In this document: positions 1 to 12,280 of the stretch, piece by piece
How the letters are laid out: each line of letters begins with the position of its first letter
Numbering within the stretch: the stretch's first letter is position 1
NCBI GenBank assembly: GCA_003439945.1
Contig: QVRM01002090.1
Location: 25,001 to 89,000 of the forward strand
Direction of reading: 5' to 3'
Length of the DNA stretch: 64,000 bases
From: Dermanyssus gallinae
Taxonomy: Eukaryota > Arthropoda > Arachnida > Mesostigmata > Dermanyssidae
Notes under the pieces: model-generated
Told to the model about the DNA's origin: nothing
Database searches by the model: none
The model's input: only the letters and a program-made list of their open reading frames with translations
Made by a program: the position numbers and the translations under genes

Positions 1-939
1 CCTCACCTCATCGATAGACCGCTCATCACGCCCCGAGGCCATGTAGGGCCATGTACGGTTAGGTGACGACAGGACTTTCGAGAAATTCACAAAGTCGTCG
101 TTCAAAAGCTTTATTGCGACAACATAGGCATGTGAGGCAAGGCGGGTGGTCACCGCATCGAGGCAGACATAGGAGGGGAAGAGAATGTGTCTGTGTAAAA
201 GAACGAGAGAAGCAAGGGAGAGAGGGGAAATAGTTAGGTAGAGTTACAGATAGAGAGAGAGAGAGCCGTCGGAGGGTCTAGAGTGGGACAATGAATACTA
301 ATTGAGAACCAGCGCCGCAGAATGGAGTGTGTTGTGCAGCTGACTGATGCTAGGTAGAAAGTTATAATAAACCGGCTCGTTCGGCTTGCCGCCGTTGGAT
401 GCTCTGTGCTCCGCACGTTGTTCAACGCCAGTCTGTCTGTCTGTTTGCCTGCGTGCGTGCCGCCATGGCTGCTAGAGAACGCCAATTAACCACCGTCATT
501 ATTAAGACTATAACCATTACTACAAGTAGTAGTAATTGGGTATGGGCACCACATCGCTAACGCCTTTTCTACATCTCGAGGCGAGACCATAACCCCCCCC
601 CCCTAGGTAGAAGAAATGTGAGACAAATTCTATAGTTTTTGAATGCATACGAAGTTTGTCTCTTCCAACCTAATTGCTTTCTGAGTTGAAATAAATATGC
701 TCATGTCACATAATGATTTCCAACTTGTTGCAGTCGACGTAATAATGCGAGCTCGCAAGGGACTGCTGAAGGTAGAACCGACTACGGGAGTACCGCACAA
801 ATTTATGTGCACACATAAAGGCGTCCACCTGTGTGCGCCGACCTTGCGCCGGCCCAAAAAAGTTTTTTTTTGGGCTTGAAATGTCCGTTTTATACAATCT
901 AGGAGTATAATGCTAAAAAAACTGGTCTTACAGGCAACA
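1..939. other. Gene-free flank
   Basis: I see no credible gene here. The stretch holds a short GA-rich run near 251-264, a CTGT run near 433-445 and a poly-C run at 593-602. The small open frames on both strands have no recognisable domain. A short hairpin-capable A/T run lies at 853-874. Confidence 0.5.
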
Positions 940-2190
940 AAATAAAAAGTATAAAGAATGCTTGAGTGAACCTGCTTTTGTTAATCACGGCGTAACTCAG
1001 GGTTCTATTTTGGGACCAAATTTTTAATATATAAATTAAAAATCAATACGTATTTTGCAGCGATGTAATGATTGCTCATCTCGCGGATGATACATGCATC
1101 CTCATTAAGAATGATACCAGAAATGAGTTAATAGAGAAGGTTACCAATGCTATGGCTAGAATCAATTTTTTTTAATAATCTATGCCTTCATGTAAAAAAC
1201 GAGACAAATCAAGATATACATTTAATGCACCGAGGGCCGGACATGTTAAAATATCTAGGGTTTCGCCAACAGTCCTTGCAGTAGTATGGCCTCTGACTCT
1301 CAGCAATGTGGTTTATCATATATTCTCAATGAGCTAAAACAAACATAGATCGACGACAAGGATCGAACCGGCGACACCCCGGTAGATGCCAACTATGACT
1401 AGCACCCATTGAACAGATGTAATGATACGAGACTATTATTGATTTCTATTGTAGACTCAAGTTTAGATCTTGAGGTAAACTGCAATTGTCCGATAGTTGG
1501 AGAGGTACACATCTATAAATACCTTGGTCGGACGTTTCAGAATAACATCAAATGGCAAATTCATATTAAGCATATGATAAGCAAACTTAGGCCAAGGGCT
1601 TTACTTGTGCATAAGTTACGACATATTGGCCTGTTGGGCAACCATTAAGAACATATAGAGAGATGAAAATATATTAAACTTCTATGGAATATACATATAA
1701 AACATTCCGACACACTATAGGAGGAACCGTACGCCTTTTGGCGCTACTTATAATACAGGATCCCTTACTAGAGGTTCTCTAAACAATGTTGTAACACGCC
1801 TATTTATAAGGCCTGTAACAAATTATTTATTGCCAAATTTTCGTCTGGTAAACATACATGCCAGGTATCTTTATCTGTATAAGTATGTATTAGATATATT
1901 TATTAAGGAACGTAAAACCAAACTTAAAAAACAGATTTACTTAATTGTTCCGGGTATATAAACAAAAACATGTGTATTTAAATGAGTCTCCCAGCACAAT
2001 TAGAACATTAAAAATCTAATAAACATAATTTTATAACATGTAGGATGTTGACACACTCATGATAGCGGGCAGACACGGGCAATAGCCTTTTTCTGCAAAA
2101 TGCCTTCAATGGTTACAATTGGTAAAAATGTGTAATTATAGAAATTGTAAGTTCAATAAGAATTACCGAATCTAAATAAATTTTTCTGAC
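940..2190 (+). mobile_element. Decayed non-LTR retrotransposon, RT fragment (LINE-F)
   Basis: Reverse-transcriptase remnants run left to right in shifting frames. GVTQGSILGP is at about 988-1017. HLADDTCILIKND, the catalytic [YF]ADD box with Y/F changed to L, is at about 1075-1115, followed by NELIEKVTNAMARI. After an inserted SINE, YKYLGRTFQNNIKW is at about 1514-1555. A weak tail-like stretch (FIRPVTNYLLPNF and on) runs to about 1950. This order is that of the RT palm and thumb of CR1/Jockey-like LINEs; the clade is not resolved. Several stops and frameshifts make it a pseudogene. Endonuclease and ORF1 are missing, so the copy is 5'-truncated. Confidence 0.75.
1217..1408 (-). mobile_element. 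SINE-A copy inserted in LINE-F
   Basis: The reverse complement matches the full-length SINE-A at 42836-43133: first a tRNA-like box B (GGTTCGATCC near 1360), then the body with GTCAGAGGCCAT, CAAGGACTGTTGG and AACATGTCCGG. It lacks about the first 20 bp (box A region) and about the last 110 bp. It separates the RT catalytic box from the YLG box of LINE-F, so it arrived after that LINE. No clear target duplication was found. Confidence 0.75.
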
Positions 2191-2196
2191 AAAGGC

Positions 2197-2213
2197 ATAT
2201 ATATATATATATA
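2197..2213. repeat. (TA)n microsatellite, 17 bp
   Basis: A short uninterrupted TA run just after the LINE-F remnant. Confidence 0.9.
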
Positions 2214-2329
2214 ATTGGATTCGCCAAGACATATATATCTTGGTTGGACTTGGTTCCGAATCGACCAAATCATCTTAATACCCCTCCTGTGTTGTTGTTC
2301 CTCCTGCCTCAGTTTTGCTCATACGGCCA

Positions 2330-2900
2330 GCCATGGTACCGCAGCGTGGCTCACCCAACCTCGGTGCTTTAAATGCGGAGAGCAAGGACGCGTCGCAAAG
2401 GGCTGCACGGCTATGTATCTAATGAAAACGCAGTGTCCCAACGAGAATAATCTTCGGTTTTAGTCGGGCAAGTCAGACACTTCTTTTTCATTACCATTTC
2501 CGACATCGTGGTCTAATCGGTGTACCTTCCTCCGAATTTCGCTTTACCGGAATAAAAGGGTATGATCGGAAAACTAAACCTCAGAATGAGTACTTACGGT
2601 CACTAAATGGCGATGGTGAGAGGCGACTTCAACGCGGCTTACAGTTTTTTGAAAGTAGTTCGCCATAAAAAATAAGTGCGCAACTTCCGTAACTGAAATT
2701 TGCATCAGAATAAATAACTCACCGATTGGAAGCTCCACGAGTAGCAAGAAGTCCTATCCGACCATCCCTAAGTAACCTTCTCTGTCATCATAAATTCCTC
2801 TTAACTCGTCCTCACCACAGAAAGGCAAGACTACCTTAGGCTAAATTAAGCCCGCCTACAGAAAGCACTTGAAGGAAGATAGACATTTCATTAAATACTA
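2330..2900 (+). mobile_element. Decayed LINE: gag-type zinc knuckle and endonuclease scrap
   Basis: RCFKCGEQGRVAKGC at about 2361-2405 has the spacing of a CX2CX4HX4C retroelement zinc knuckle, but the His is replaced by Arg (CGC). About 200 bp on, VRGDFNAAY at about 2610-2640 matches the GDFN box of APE-type LINE endonucleases. Knuckle-then-GDFNA is the order expected at the ORF1/ORF2 junction of R1- or Jockey-type LINEs. There are many stops and no RT follows. Both motifs are short, so chance cannot be excluded. Confidence 0.45.
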
Positions 2901-3740
2901 GCAATTAATGTGTTTACACCCCTAGAAAAAGTATTGAGAATTTCACTCCTCAACGTATTTTAAGAAAACCAGTTGCATTTCGTGCTGCTGGTGTAAATCG
3001 CCAAAATGCGATTGTACTTTCGCCCTTTGCCACGGAAACTTTTCTCTCTATAGGAAGATTACAGAGAAGCATGGGGAGCCCTATGTAGGATAATTAGTAC
3101 GAGCAAAGTGGAATTCGTTGTGCGAGGAGGCCTTAGAAAACCCCTGGGATAAAGTGTACAAGATGCCTTACAAAATGTGCCACGCAGCGTCGTCATTATC
3201 AATAGAAGGAGCCAGGGCGACTATAACTGCGATTTTTCCGTAGACACTCCGGCTACACCCGGTGTTTTCTGAGGAGAATACAGACCTTGTCGATAGATCC
3301 TGATTGAATCGTGATTGAAGGCATACGGCCAAAAAGCACCGGACCCAGATTCCCTTTACAGATTCCATAGGTTCTCTTGATGATACTTGCAAAAGTTATC
3401 TTGATGGATTTTTGGAGCTGAGAAAAGTACGACGTAGTTCATTAATACGATTTCTAAAGAACGCACGCCTCGCACCTCGTACCGCTATAAGGTCGCGGCC
3501 CGTTCAGATAGGCGGCCTTTGTATAGGCGAACGTCTACGGCATTATCTGAAAAATATCTGATAATCGGGTAATGGTTGGAGAACAGCAAGGTCCCAAGAA
3601 CCGCGATGTGGATAGTGGTAAATTTCTTTGCGCAGCTTCAAACTGTACAACATGATTCACATACGAATCCGGCAAGGGCTTGGCTATGCGATCCACTAAA
3701 AGGCAGCATTTTCTAGGCGAGAAGAACAATATCCTCTTCT
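2901..3740. other. No recognised gene
   Basis: Only small open frames without recognisable domains, on both strands. It lies between two LINE remnants and may be further decayed element sequence, but I see no motif to prove it. Confidence 0.4.
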
Positions 3741-4100
3741 CTACTTAGCGCATTCCTGCGAGCAGAATCGGTAGCAGCATTTGTCCCCCACCTGATGAAA
3801 TCCACGAATGGAGCATACCAGGTGGTGGTAGCCGTGTTCTATGTACCTAGCGTACACAAAACGACCAGTGCATGCCATTCCGTCCCATAGGCTCCTGCTG
3901 GAGTGAACGTTTGCATGAACAATCTTTTCTATGCCTTATGCCACTTTATTTTTGTCATCCCCGCAAAAATGCCGGAAACGCTCAGTGACTGGTGACTTCA
4001 GCCTGATTCTGATTCTTTCCACTGCTGTCCCGCAGTCTGCTACTGCTAGCACACAAATCGGCTTCGTGCCGGCTTCGATTTTAGATGTTCATGTACCGGC
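3740..4100 (-). mobile_element. LINE-A family 3' remnant (copy D)
   Basis: On the minus strand this reads HGYHHLVCS, then a Cys cluster KCCYRFCSQEC, closely matching the LINE-A C-terminus near 10470-10570. DNA similarity to LINE-A continues through the block that corresponds to 10690-10810 (for example TCAGCCTGATTCTGATT beside LINE-A's TAAGCCTGACTCTGATT). One Cys of the cluster is Tyr here. Frames are broken; no RT core is visible. Confidence 0.75.
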
Positions 4101-6356
4101 GAGAGATTGCCATCTGGACTAATCATAGAGTGCGAAGACAATATTCTACAGGTGAAGAGCACGTAGACACCAACGCTTTCGCCGCTACCAGGTCTCCCCG
4201 TGCTTCTATTTGCCACGACAAATTTAAAGCCATTGAAGAAGTCGGACGCCTGATCGCAATGTCTCAGCTATGTTTCGCTAACCGCAGGTGCATTGAAAAT
4301 ATAAGAAAGCGGGTCATAACGCGTACTCCTAGGAACGACTTGTTAATCTTACCGTGTTTGAGCCACAGGAGGAATTCTTGGCGCGGGAGCCGTACTTTCT
4401 GAGCAGCCCGTTGCCCCTAGCTATTCTGCGTTCCTTTTGCCACGTACGACAACCACGACGTACGCACGGTTATCATCCCATTTTTTTTCAGTTTTTTCTT
4501 GCCCCTGTCACAGAGAATGCAGAATGCAGGGAGCACTTGAGGTTTTGCCAACTCCATAGCGGTGCCGCTATAGTAAGCATCCGTGTGCAGTTAAAACTTG
4601 CGTAAGATGGTAGGTAATTTCTCCGTCCTATTGAAAATTGGGGGTTAAGATACGGTAATTATGGTTCTGTCTAGTTCCTGGCCCCCTCACACCTCTCCAC
4701 TCATTTCGCTAATTTTTCTGAGTGTTTTCCTAAACTGCAGCCAAGTCAGCGTTTCGTCATGGAGTGTGTCATATGTTTTCTGTGTAAAAACTTCCATATC
4801 CTCACCTACCTTAGGACCATCATGGCCAAGTCACCATAGCAGTAAGTAGCTGGAGGTAAACTCCTCCTATCTACGCCCATCGAATGCTAATGGTCATCTG
4901 GTGATTTTATTGAGACGACTTACAGAGAACTGTGTCAAAGGCCGCGCCCCATTTCCGCCTCTGTTTTGGACATTTGTTCGAACGACTAAACAAACATACT
5001 GATCTAAAGCACGAAACTCCTACGCTGCTACTATTCGTATCTAAAGTCAGTATATATTTTCTTGGACGGAATGCGTTTGTATTGCATGTAGATTCTAATA
5101 GAATGGAAGTAATCTCGTCCAATGAGTTTTTTGCTCTGTACAACAACAAACTTTGTCAAAACAGCGCTAATTTATGCAACGAATTCTCTCAGAGTCACAT
5201 ACGCATCCATCATTCTCACTCTATCTCTATCCCTCTGCCTCTGTCTCTCTTTCGAATTATTTATATCTGCCAAGAAAATATCTCATTAAGGGCCAGAACG
5301 TACTTGGCCCTATCTACTAATTTTCTCATCTTAGCGGCGACGGCCGTTGCTGCTGTTGAGAATGATAATGCTGGCGCATTTTAAATGCACTGAACGCAGA
5401 AGCTGCCTCACAAATGTATCTTCCTCTCCCTCTTTCTCTCTATTTCGCTCGCCCATTCTCTCGCGGCTGTCATCATGAACTTACCTCGCACGCACGATGG
5501 ACCCGATGGAGATACCGCCGTCTCCGTCACCATCGCTGATACCGCCAAGTGGAGTGGAGATAGTTCTCACGTTCTGAAGTTCCAAACTTTGTCACTCTGG
5601 GCACGTCCGTCGACGCTTCCAACCCCCAACCCCCCCCCCCCCCCCTCCACTTCATCGAGGACGACCACGACGACATACCAACCACGACTCAACGTCGACT
5701 CAGTGTCGTCATTCGGCTTCACGTGCGTATTGAAGACTGACGGAGACAAATTTGAATTTATTCCGCGCTTTGCGATATCGCGGCGCGCATCTACGTTACG
5801 GACGCTGATGGTGACGGGCCATGGTAATTTTGCTAGTGCTGTCTCGTCAGCTGTTGCTGCGGTTCCTGATACCTGTGGGGATTTTATTTATTGGTGTCAT
5901 CAATCTGTCAACGAGCAAGCCAGACTGCGTACTGCCTCACGGGCGACGTACTGTTGTTTCTTCACTTAGAAGCGGCTTCGGGACACGTCTGAAATGCACG
6001 TCAAATGCGTGCACATCTTTATTTGTACCTGTTTGTCCCTACACTCTTGTCGTGTTATTTTATCTACTTTTCTGTTTCTTATTTTTTCTCTCTCTCTCTC
6101 TCTCGGCCGCTTGCCCTCTCTCCAATGATCTCTTTTGACCCCGTCCTCCCTGATTCGGTCTATTCTATTTGCCAGTCGGCAGTGTTTTCGGGATAAGCTG
6201 TTGTTTTCTATGTCTAAATGTTTTTTCAATGCGGCATAACTGTTTTGGCCATACGGATGTGATTTCATGCTGCACACGTATATGTATGCATGTATGAGTG
6301 TTTATACGCAGATGGCCCGTTTTGTCGATCTCTTATTAACTAAACATTTATTATAA

Positions 6357-6362
<6 letters not shown>
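4101..6362. other. Gene-free stretch with pyrimidine runs and poly-C
   Basis: Open frames up to 164 codons occur on + (for example 5475-5969), but their sequences are low in complexity, run across a poly-C tract at about 5627-5645 (a Pro-rich artefact) and show no domain. CT-rich stretches lie near 5220-5250, 5420-5460 and 6090-6120. I could not support a host exon. Confidence 0.4.

Positions 6363-6416
<54 letters not shown>
6363..6416. repeat. (TA)n microsatellite, 54 bp
   Basis: Pure TA run, followed by an imperfect TA block at about 6446-6468. Confidence 0.95.
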
Positions 6417-6418
<2 letters not shown>

Positions 6419-7396
6419 TTGTGTCAAGACGTTCTTTGAAAATTGACGATATATATACATATATATTTATAGAGAGAGAGAGGAATAGAGACAACCGGTT
6501 TTCTCTTTAGGCATACGTTTACCCACGCTCTTTTGCTCTTCCTTTTTTTTCTCTATTACGGTTTTACCGTGGCACGCCTTTGCCTGGCCTGACCCATTCT
6601 GAGTCTGACGATCTTATTACGTGTCGTCGCCTGCCCGATTTGTGGTAATAGACAGCCAGCCCTACCGACCAGCATGCCTCGCGTTCATCGACAACCTCGT
6701 GGGTGTTTCGCCGAGGTTCTCGCGTAATGCAAACGTTTTTCTTCTTTTCTCTTTCTCTTTCTCGCTGGCTCCCTTCATCTCCCCCCCCCCCTTTTACTAC
6801 CTATCTTTTCTCTGTTTCCCTTGTATACACATACGCACATATACACTAAAGTACATTGTTCCAGCGTGTTCAGCTGATGATCATCATAGTACAAATGGTG
6901 AGAGTGATGGTGGCCATCGTGCATCATCATCATCATAATTATGCATGATGATGGCGGCGATGATGATTGTGGCGTTCGTGTGCCGATGACGGCGGCTATG
7001 ATGATGGTGATGATGATGATGAGGATGGATGGCGTATCAGCATTTGCATGCGGCCGACCAAAATGTTGTGTGTTTTGATTACTGATTCTACCACGACTAC
7101 TACTACTACTATGACTACAACATCTATTTGAAGTTTTCCGCCACCACCGACTTCACCACTATGAAACACACACAAAACTTTGGGCCGAGGTCCGCTGCCC
7201 CGATCGTGGCGGTCAGCGAAATCTAGAGGGTCCGCCCGTTGCAACTGTGCGACGGACCAAGCCAGATCATGTCAGGGCCCAGCCGGCGAGACCACAGAGG
7301 TCCCCAGGCCGCCGGTACTCGCCGCGCGGATCCCCACGATTAAAGGGGGTCACAATGATCGATTGCCGTCGAGGGACACCTGTTAGTGGAGGAAAA

Positions 7397-7455
7397 CAAC
7401 AGTAGCAGACGCAGCAGCAGCAACAGGTTCAGCAGCAGCAGCAGATTCAGCAGCT
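7397..7455 (+). repeat. CAG/CAA trinucleotide run
   Basis: Interrupted CAG repeats that would read as polyGln/polySer. No larger open frame supports coding. Confidence 0.8.
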
Positions 7456-7822
7456 ATATGAAACAGATGCAAACGTTTTACACTCGCCAGCCCGATGAAA
7501 CTGATGCGAACGTTTTACACTCACTCACTCACTAGACGGGAACATGACGGTGACAACGAGCACAGCGTCCAATGGGGTGACGAGGTGGAGCCGTGGCGGG
7601 ATGCCGACAAAAAGCGGCGGCGGCGGCGGAGCGAGCAGAAACAGAAAAATCCTCAAAAATATATTCGTCATTTGTTTTCTGGCTCTTCAAACGAAAACCG
7701 ACCGACCGGCTGGCCGCCCGTCCGACCGCCCGTGCGCCGGCCAGGTAGGGAGGCTGACGATTCCTTTATCCACCTTCTCCTCCTTCTCCTGTACGCCGTC
7801 CCCACAATAGCCCGCATCCGCC

Positions 7823-7864
7823 GCCGCCACCACCACCGGCGCCGCCACCACCACCGGCGCCGCC
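7823..7864 (+). repeat. 18-bp GC-rich tandem repeat, about 2.3 copies
   Basis: The unit GCCGCCACCACCACCGGC occurs twice head to tail and a third, partial copy follows. Confidence 0.8.
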
Positions 7865-8140
7865 TCGGTCTTCCTTTTGCTGCGGCGGAAAGGCGGACCG
7901 CCGAACGTCCCGTCCTTTGACGTAATGCCGCCCCTCAATGATTTGCAGACAGACATCTACGGAGAGCCGCCACTGTGGCCGCCCGTGCATAGACGCTGTG
8001 GCCGTCGACACTGTGTCGACAATTATTACCTGTGCGCGCTGGCGGTTCGACCAAACGCACCATACCAGGCCTGTATGGCTAGCTGTACACAACAAACGTA
8101 CAAAATATCGCGCACATACACATCGCGAGCGCAATTGACA

Positions 8141-8146
<6 letters not shown>

Positions 8147-8205
<59 letters not shown>
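8147..8205. repeat. (TA)n microsatellite, 59 bp
   Basis: Pure TA run. Confidence 0.95.
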
Positions 8206-8208
<3 letters not shown>

Positions 8209-8570
8209 TCATATGTACGCAGATAATTGTTTTGCATCTATAAAGGATGTCCATGCGTCAGTGCTACACTTGTAAAAGTGCAGCAGTGAACTCCTTACGA
8301 ATGCGTTTGTCTTTGAGTGAATTGGGGAGGGGCGCAGTTGTGGGCGGTTAAGAGTGACAGTAAATTAACTAAACTTTATTGCATTGTGGTGGTAGTGGCT
8401 GATTGGATCTAGCTTCGCAAAAAGTGCAATTGTAAGTGATCTAGTTGTTCGATAGACGCACTGATATATTAACGTACCTAAACAAAACTTTTACTTCGTC
8501 TGAGACTCGTCCAACTGTGGCTAGGGAAAAAAGTCGTATTGAGTAAGTTTGCAACCGCGACTCTGCGAGA

Positions 8571-8572
<2 letters not shown>

Positions 8573-8609
<37 letters not shown>
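8573..8609. repeat. (TA)n microsatellite, 37 bp
   Basis: Pure TA run. Confidence 0.95.
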
Positions 8610-8613
<4 letters not shown>

Positions 8614-9650
8614 TGAATCATATTTTGTACGCAAAAGGCTGGAGCTACAGTGTCGAACGCAAGTCGCTAAAATTGGCTCTGGTTTGTTTCGCACCGCTGT
8701 TTGACAAGGCATCGTTGGAAAGCCCTTGCACTTCAAACACTGAAGTACTTGCTGCAGCAAATATGCGGGCGTACAGGTTCTATTATAAAGTACGCTAGCG
8801 CTTGGGTTTCCGTACGCCCCATACCACGTGTAGCGTAAGTTCTACAGCGAATTATGCTTTTTTTTTAAAATATAATTTGCTTAAGCTGCGCATCAGACAG
8901 CCTAATTCGGCTGGCCTGTACGATCTTTGTTGTACGATATCACTGCAATTGATATTAATGCAATCTCTGGTATTAAGTAAATATGAATGAATTCTTCTGT
9001 TTAAAAGAGTAGCTTACAAACGACGGTTATCGTCGACGCTTAAAGCGACTGGCATTGGGGAACTTCATTTTTCTTTTTCTGCAAATTTCAAGCTTTTTAG
9101 CGGACCTGTACGAAAGATGCAGCTCCAGTTTGGCGCGTATTGAACTTCAACGGGGATCTTTCCGTACATTACACGGCCAATCATAATGCACACCGTCTTG
9201 TTATCCTAAAATTAATTCTGGGATGTCGTTGAATTATGAAATAATACTGCAGGGGCCTCAGGTTGTCGCCTCGAGCCACTTCAATGGCTTTTGCAAACGG
9301 CTTATGTTTAGCAAGTTAGTCATCAATAGGTAAAATTCTGGTGGATTCTTAGGGATACCCTCACTACTAACGTTATGTGTCTCTGTGTGACTGGCTTGTA
9401 TAAAGGCCTGCGTCACATATTATCATTCAATCATTTATTTTGTTTGGTATAACACTAAACGTATAATTGGCTACAAGTATATATTAGATAGATTTGAATT
9501 CAGTCTACTACATACCATGTTTCAGCTAAGTTTAGAAAAAATATTTAGATTTGTATTTTCTCAGTATTAACTCTGTCGTTTGACAAGTGTTTGATCGGCT
9601 GGATGATGTATCGAAACGTTAACATTATTTTCGAAAAAAAGAGCGACTGT

Positions 9651-9712
9651 TTAGTAGATGGTCTTAGTATGCATATATACTGGTTAGTAGGTGGTCTATA
9701 GTATGCATATGG
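9651..9712 (+). repeat. Diverged ~33-bp tandem duplication
   Basis: Two adjacent copies share TTAGTA(G)RTGGTCT and AGTATGCATAT. Confidence 0.7.
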
Positions 9713-10109
9713 GACAGCTTAGAAATACGCCTGCTTTATTTAGTACAGTGAAACGTGTGCAAAAGTAAAAGCTTAAATAATTAAAGATACAGAATACTAT
9801 ACACACAGGAGGTCTATATATACAAATAACCAAGTTGCGAATGTATCTTTTCGTAACAAATACCACATAGTTCTCATAAGGAACTGTCTGTTTCTTACAG
9901 CAAGTGTGTCCAGTGGCTGCAACGGAAACTTGCTCGCTGGAGTACCGGACTATAGATTCTGCAAGTGCAGAATTCTGAAGTGCGGTTTCCGGACCGAGAT
10001 ATTACGATACTTCCGTTTTTAAGCAAGCACGTAGTCGCGCTAGACAAGCACAGCGCGCCTCTTCCCTCTGACGTTTTCCAGAGTCTCCTTGAGTACAAAA
10101 ATGGCGTCG

Positions 10110-10290
10110 AACTAGTCCGTCTCCTTCCTCCACGCCCCTGCCTCCATCATAAAGTCGACAACCTCCCTAATAGTAGAGGCCCCTTACGGCAGTGGAACCC
10201 GCGAGCAACTCTCGTGCAGCTCTGAGAGCTCCGCGGGCAGGGCAGAACAGTGCTCTACGTTGCCTGGCTTGCCGCAGATGTCACTGTTAG
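10110..10290 (-). pseudogene. LINE C-terminal fragment (Cys/His box)
   Basis: Minus-strand translation gives DICGKPGNVEHCSALPAEL, which resembles the C-terminal CxxCG..xVEH...C box found after the RT of R1/Jockey-type LINEs. In the same frame, after one stop, STIREVVDFMMEAGAW resembles their last conserved block. It directly abuts the 3' end of LINE-A, so LINE-A may have inserted into it or next to it. Short and decayed. Confidence 0.45.
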
Positions 10291-10361
10291 CTCTTATGTT
10301 TTAAATTTTAAATATATGGTTTATTTCGCAATAACATTGCATTTCAAGATGGTTCATAATT

Positions 10362-11336
10362 TCAATACAATTCATACCTTTTATACAATTTAAACACTTC
10401 AGCGACCGTCCCACCCGGCGAAGAAGTGCAAAGACCGCCGATGCTTCTGGCAGCTCGCTGCTGGTTGTATTTAGCGCATATCTGCGAGCAGAACCGGCAA
10501 CGACATTGATCGTCAACTTGGTGAAATCCTTGGGTCGAACATACCAAGTGATGATAGCCATGCACAATGTATCTTGTGTACACGTGCCGGCTAGTGCATG
10601 CCATTCCATCCCAAAGCTCCCTGGCGAGGTACACATCCAATTGCGCTACCTCTGCCGAGGCCTCGGTCACTTTTCCCTGCCACTCCAACAGAAATTGCTG
10701 AAGTGGTCCAGTAATAGGTGACCTAAGCCTGACTCTGATTGTTTCCACTGCCGGCCCGCAACCCGCTAGCAGGTACACGAAGCGGCTTTTTGCCGTCCGG
10801 GGTAAGCAAAGGACCGGCTTCATATATATTGTGAAGCATCTTTCTAGCTGCGCAAAATTTGCCGCTGAAAGATGGCCCCACACCCTGCCAAGGCTGTAGC
10901 TCAACATTGGCACAATCTTAAGCTCATAAAGACGCACGGCCGCACTCAAAGACAGTCGTCGAGGGTCTCTCACCTCTGTGTGAATAGAGGTAATAGCCGC
11001 TCGACACCTGTCGCCGATGTGCTGGGTAAAGGTCGTTCCCGTATAGTGTAGCCTCAGACCCAAATACGAGAAAGAGTTGACAAACTCCAGCGGTTGGCCA
11101 CAACAGGGTATTACGTCTGCTGCGGCCAATCGACCCCCACGGCGAAACTTCATGGCTTTCGTCTTCCGCGCATTTATTTGCAGGCCCTTACGGTGAAGGT
11201 AACTTTCGACGTCGCCGACAATTCGACGAATGGCACCGCGGTCCCGGTGGGCCACTACTATGTCATCCGCATACATGACGACGACGGCGTTTCTAAACTC
11301 TTCCCGCACATGGCGAGCTAGGTCTGCGATGAGCAA
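10362..11336 (-). pseudogene. LINE-A ORF2, RT catalytic box, thumb and Cys-rich C-terminus
   Basis: Same frame as the preceding RT piece, continuing after one stop. YADDIVV (residues 22-28) is the catalytic box, LQINARKTKAMKFRRGGRLA follows at about 53-72 and NSFSYLGLRL marks the thumb start. The C-terminal part carries HGYHHLVCSTQGFH and then CRCRFCSQIC, a C-x-C-x2-C-x3-C cluster likely to bind zinc. The final residues run into the A/T-rich 3' end. Related C-termini occur in this window near 3.8, 17.8 and 58.1 kb. Confidence 0.9.
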
Positions 11337-11366
11337 GGAGAATGCCAGGCAACTGAGAGGGTCCCC

Positions 11367-12266
11367 TTAGGGGGTCCCTACGTTTTGCCAGAGCTGCAAG
11401 GTGCCTTCGCCCCTTACGTTTACTTCAAGGCGGTCTTTAGCAAAGAAGCTGGAGAGCACTCGTAGGAAAGAACCACCCACCCCAGCATGTCGAAATGAAT
11501 CGACTAGTAGGTGACGGGGAGCTTTGTCGAAGGCCTTGACACAATCAATAAAGACGGCGTACAAGTGACCCCCGGGCACAGCCAGCACCCGTTCAACTTC
11601 CGACTGGAGTACGTGGATCGCGTCCTGTGTACCTCGTCCTTTCCTGAATCCGAATTGCTCCGGAGGTAAGGCCTTCTCCACAGTTGGAAGCGCCCTCGAG
11701 ATAATCAACTTGGCGAAGATTTTTTTGAGAGTGCGTTCCGACGCGATACCCCGATAGAGATTCGGATCGTCCACGTTGTCACCGTTTTTGCCCTTGAATA
11801 GCAGAGTAAGCCTGGCCTCGTGCCAAACCTGGGGTATGTGTCCCCCGCTGAGTATCTGATTAAACAGCTTACACAGCTCCTCCGCTAAAACATCGGACGA
11901 CTTAGCCCAATGTTCGTAATAGATCCCATCAGGACCACTACTCTTTTTCTTGGGTAACCCGCGCACGATCTGCACAACTTCCTCCACCGTAAACGGCGAA
12001 TTTATGTCGTGCTGCTCCAGAGTGAGCGGTTGCTCAATAACTGGGTTAGGCGCGGGGGCGTTTGCATCGAGCAGAAGGGCAGTGAAGTGCTGCCGCAACT
12101 GCTCCTTTGTCATGCTGTGCATGCTTCTGTTTAGCCGGCGAACAATGTAGACATGGGATTCGCGCTCTGCTCTCTCAAGCAAACGAAACACCTCCTCCTC
12201 ATCATACCGGCGCTTACTCTCCACAAGCAGTTTCTTGTAGGTTGCTCTATGTCGGCCATAGAGCAT
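11367..12266 (-). pseudogene. LINE-A ORF2, reverse transcriptase fingers and palm
   Basis: RT domain of the element. Landmarks by residue: SSGPDGI 109-115, ARLTLLFKGK 151-160, YRGIASERTLKKIFAKLI 171-188, QFGFRKGRGTQDA 204-216 and motif A FIDCVKAFD 239-247 with the first catalytic Asp at 241. It ends at NVGTP followed by TAA; the next codons read GDPLS. The expected motif is PQGDPLS, so a single CAA-to-TAA change explains the stop. The true upstream join is a one-base frame change to the endonuclease frame, so the Met at 12266 is not a real start. Confidence 0.9.
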
Positions 12267-12280
12267 CCTACGATCAGCAA

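Larger units (their letters stand above)
6417..8146. other. Gene-free, trinucleotide-repeat-rich region
   Basis: Holds CAT/GAT runs at about 6918-6966 and 6996-7026 that mirror each other around an ATAATTAT centre, ACT repeats near 7097-7112, CAG/CAA runs near 7397-7455 and an 18-bp GC-rich tandem unit near 7823-7864. Open frames here encode homopolymer-like or Arg/Pro-rich peptides created by the repeats. No domain was recognised. Confidence 0.5.
8206..10109. other. AT-rich stretch without recognised gene
   Basis: Contains a 37-bp TA tract at 8573-8609 and a diverged ~33-bp tandem duplication at 9651-9712 (TTAGTAGATGGTCTTAGTAT type). The small open frames have no recognisable domain. Confidence 0.5.

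Noticed and set aside
853..874. GCCCAAAAAA / TTTTTTGGGC hairpin as a terminator
   Set aside because: Short arms, eukaryotic context and no gene in front of it.
6900..7030. CAT...ATG mirror repeats as a CRISPR-like or regulatory palindrome
   Set aside because: They are two simple triplet runs that happen to be complementary; no spacer-repeat structure.
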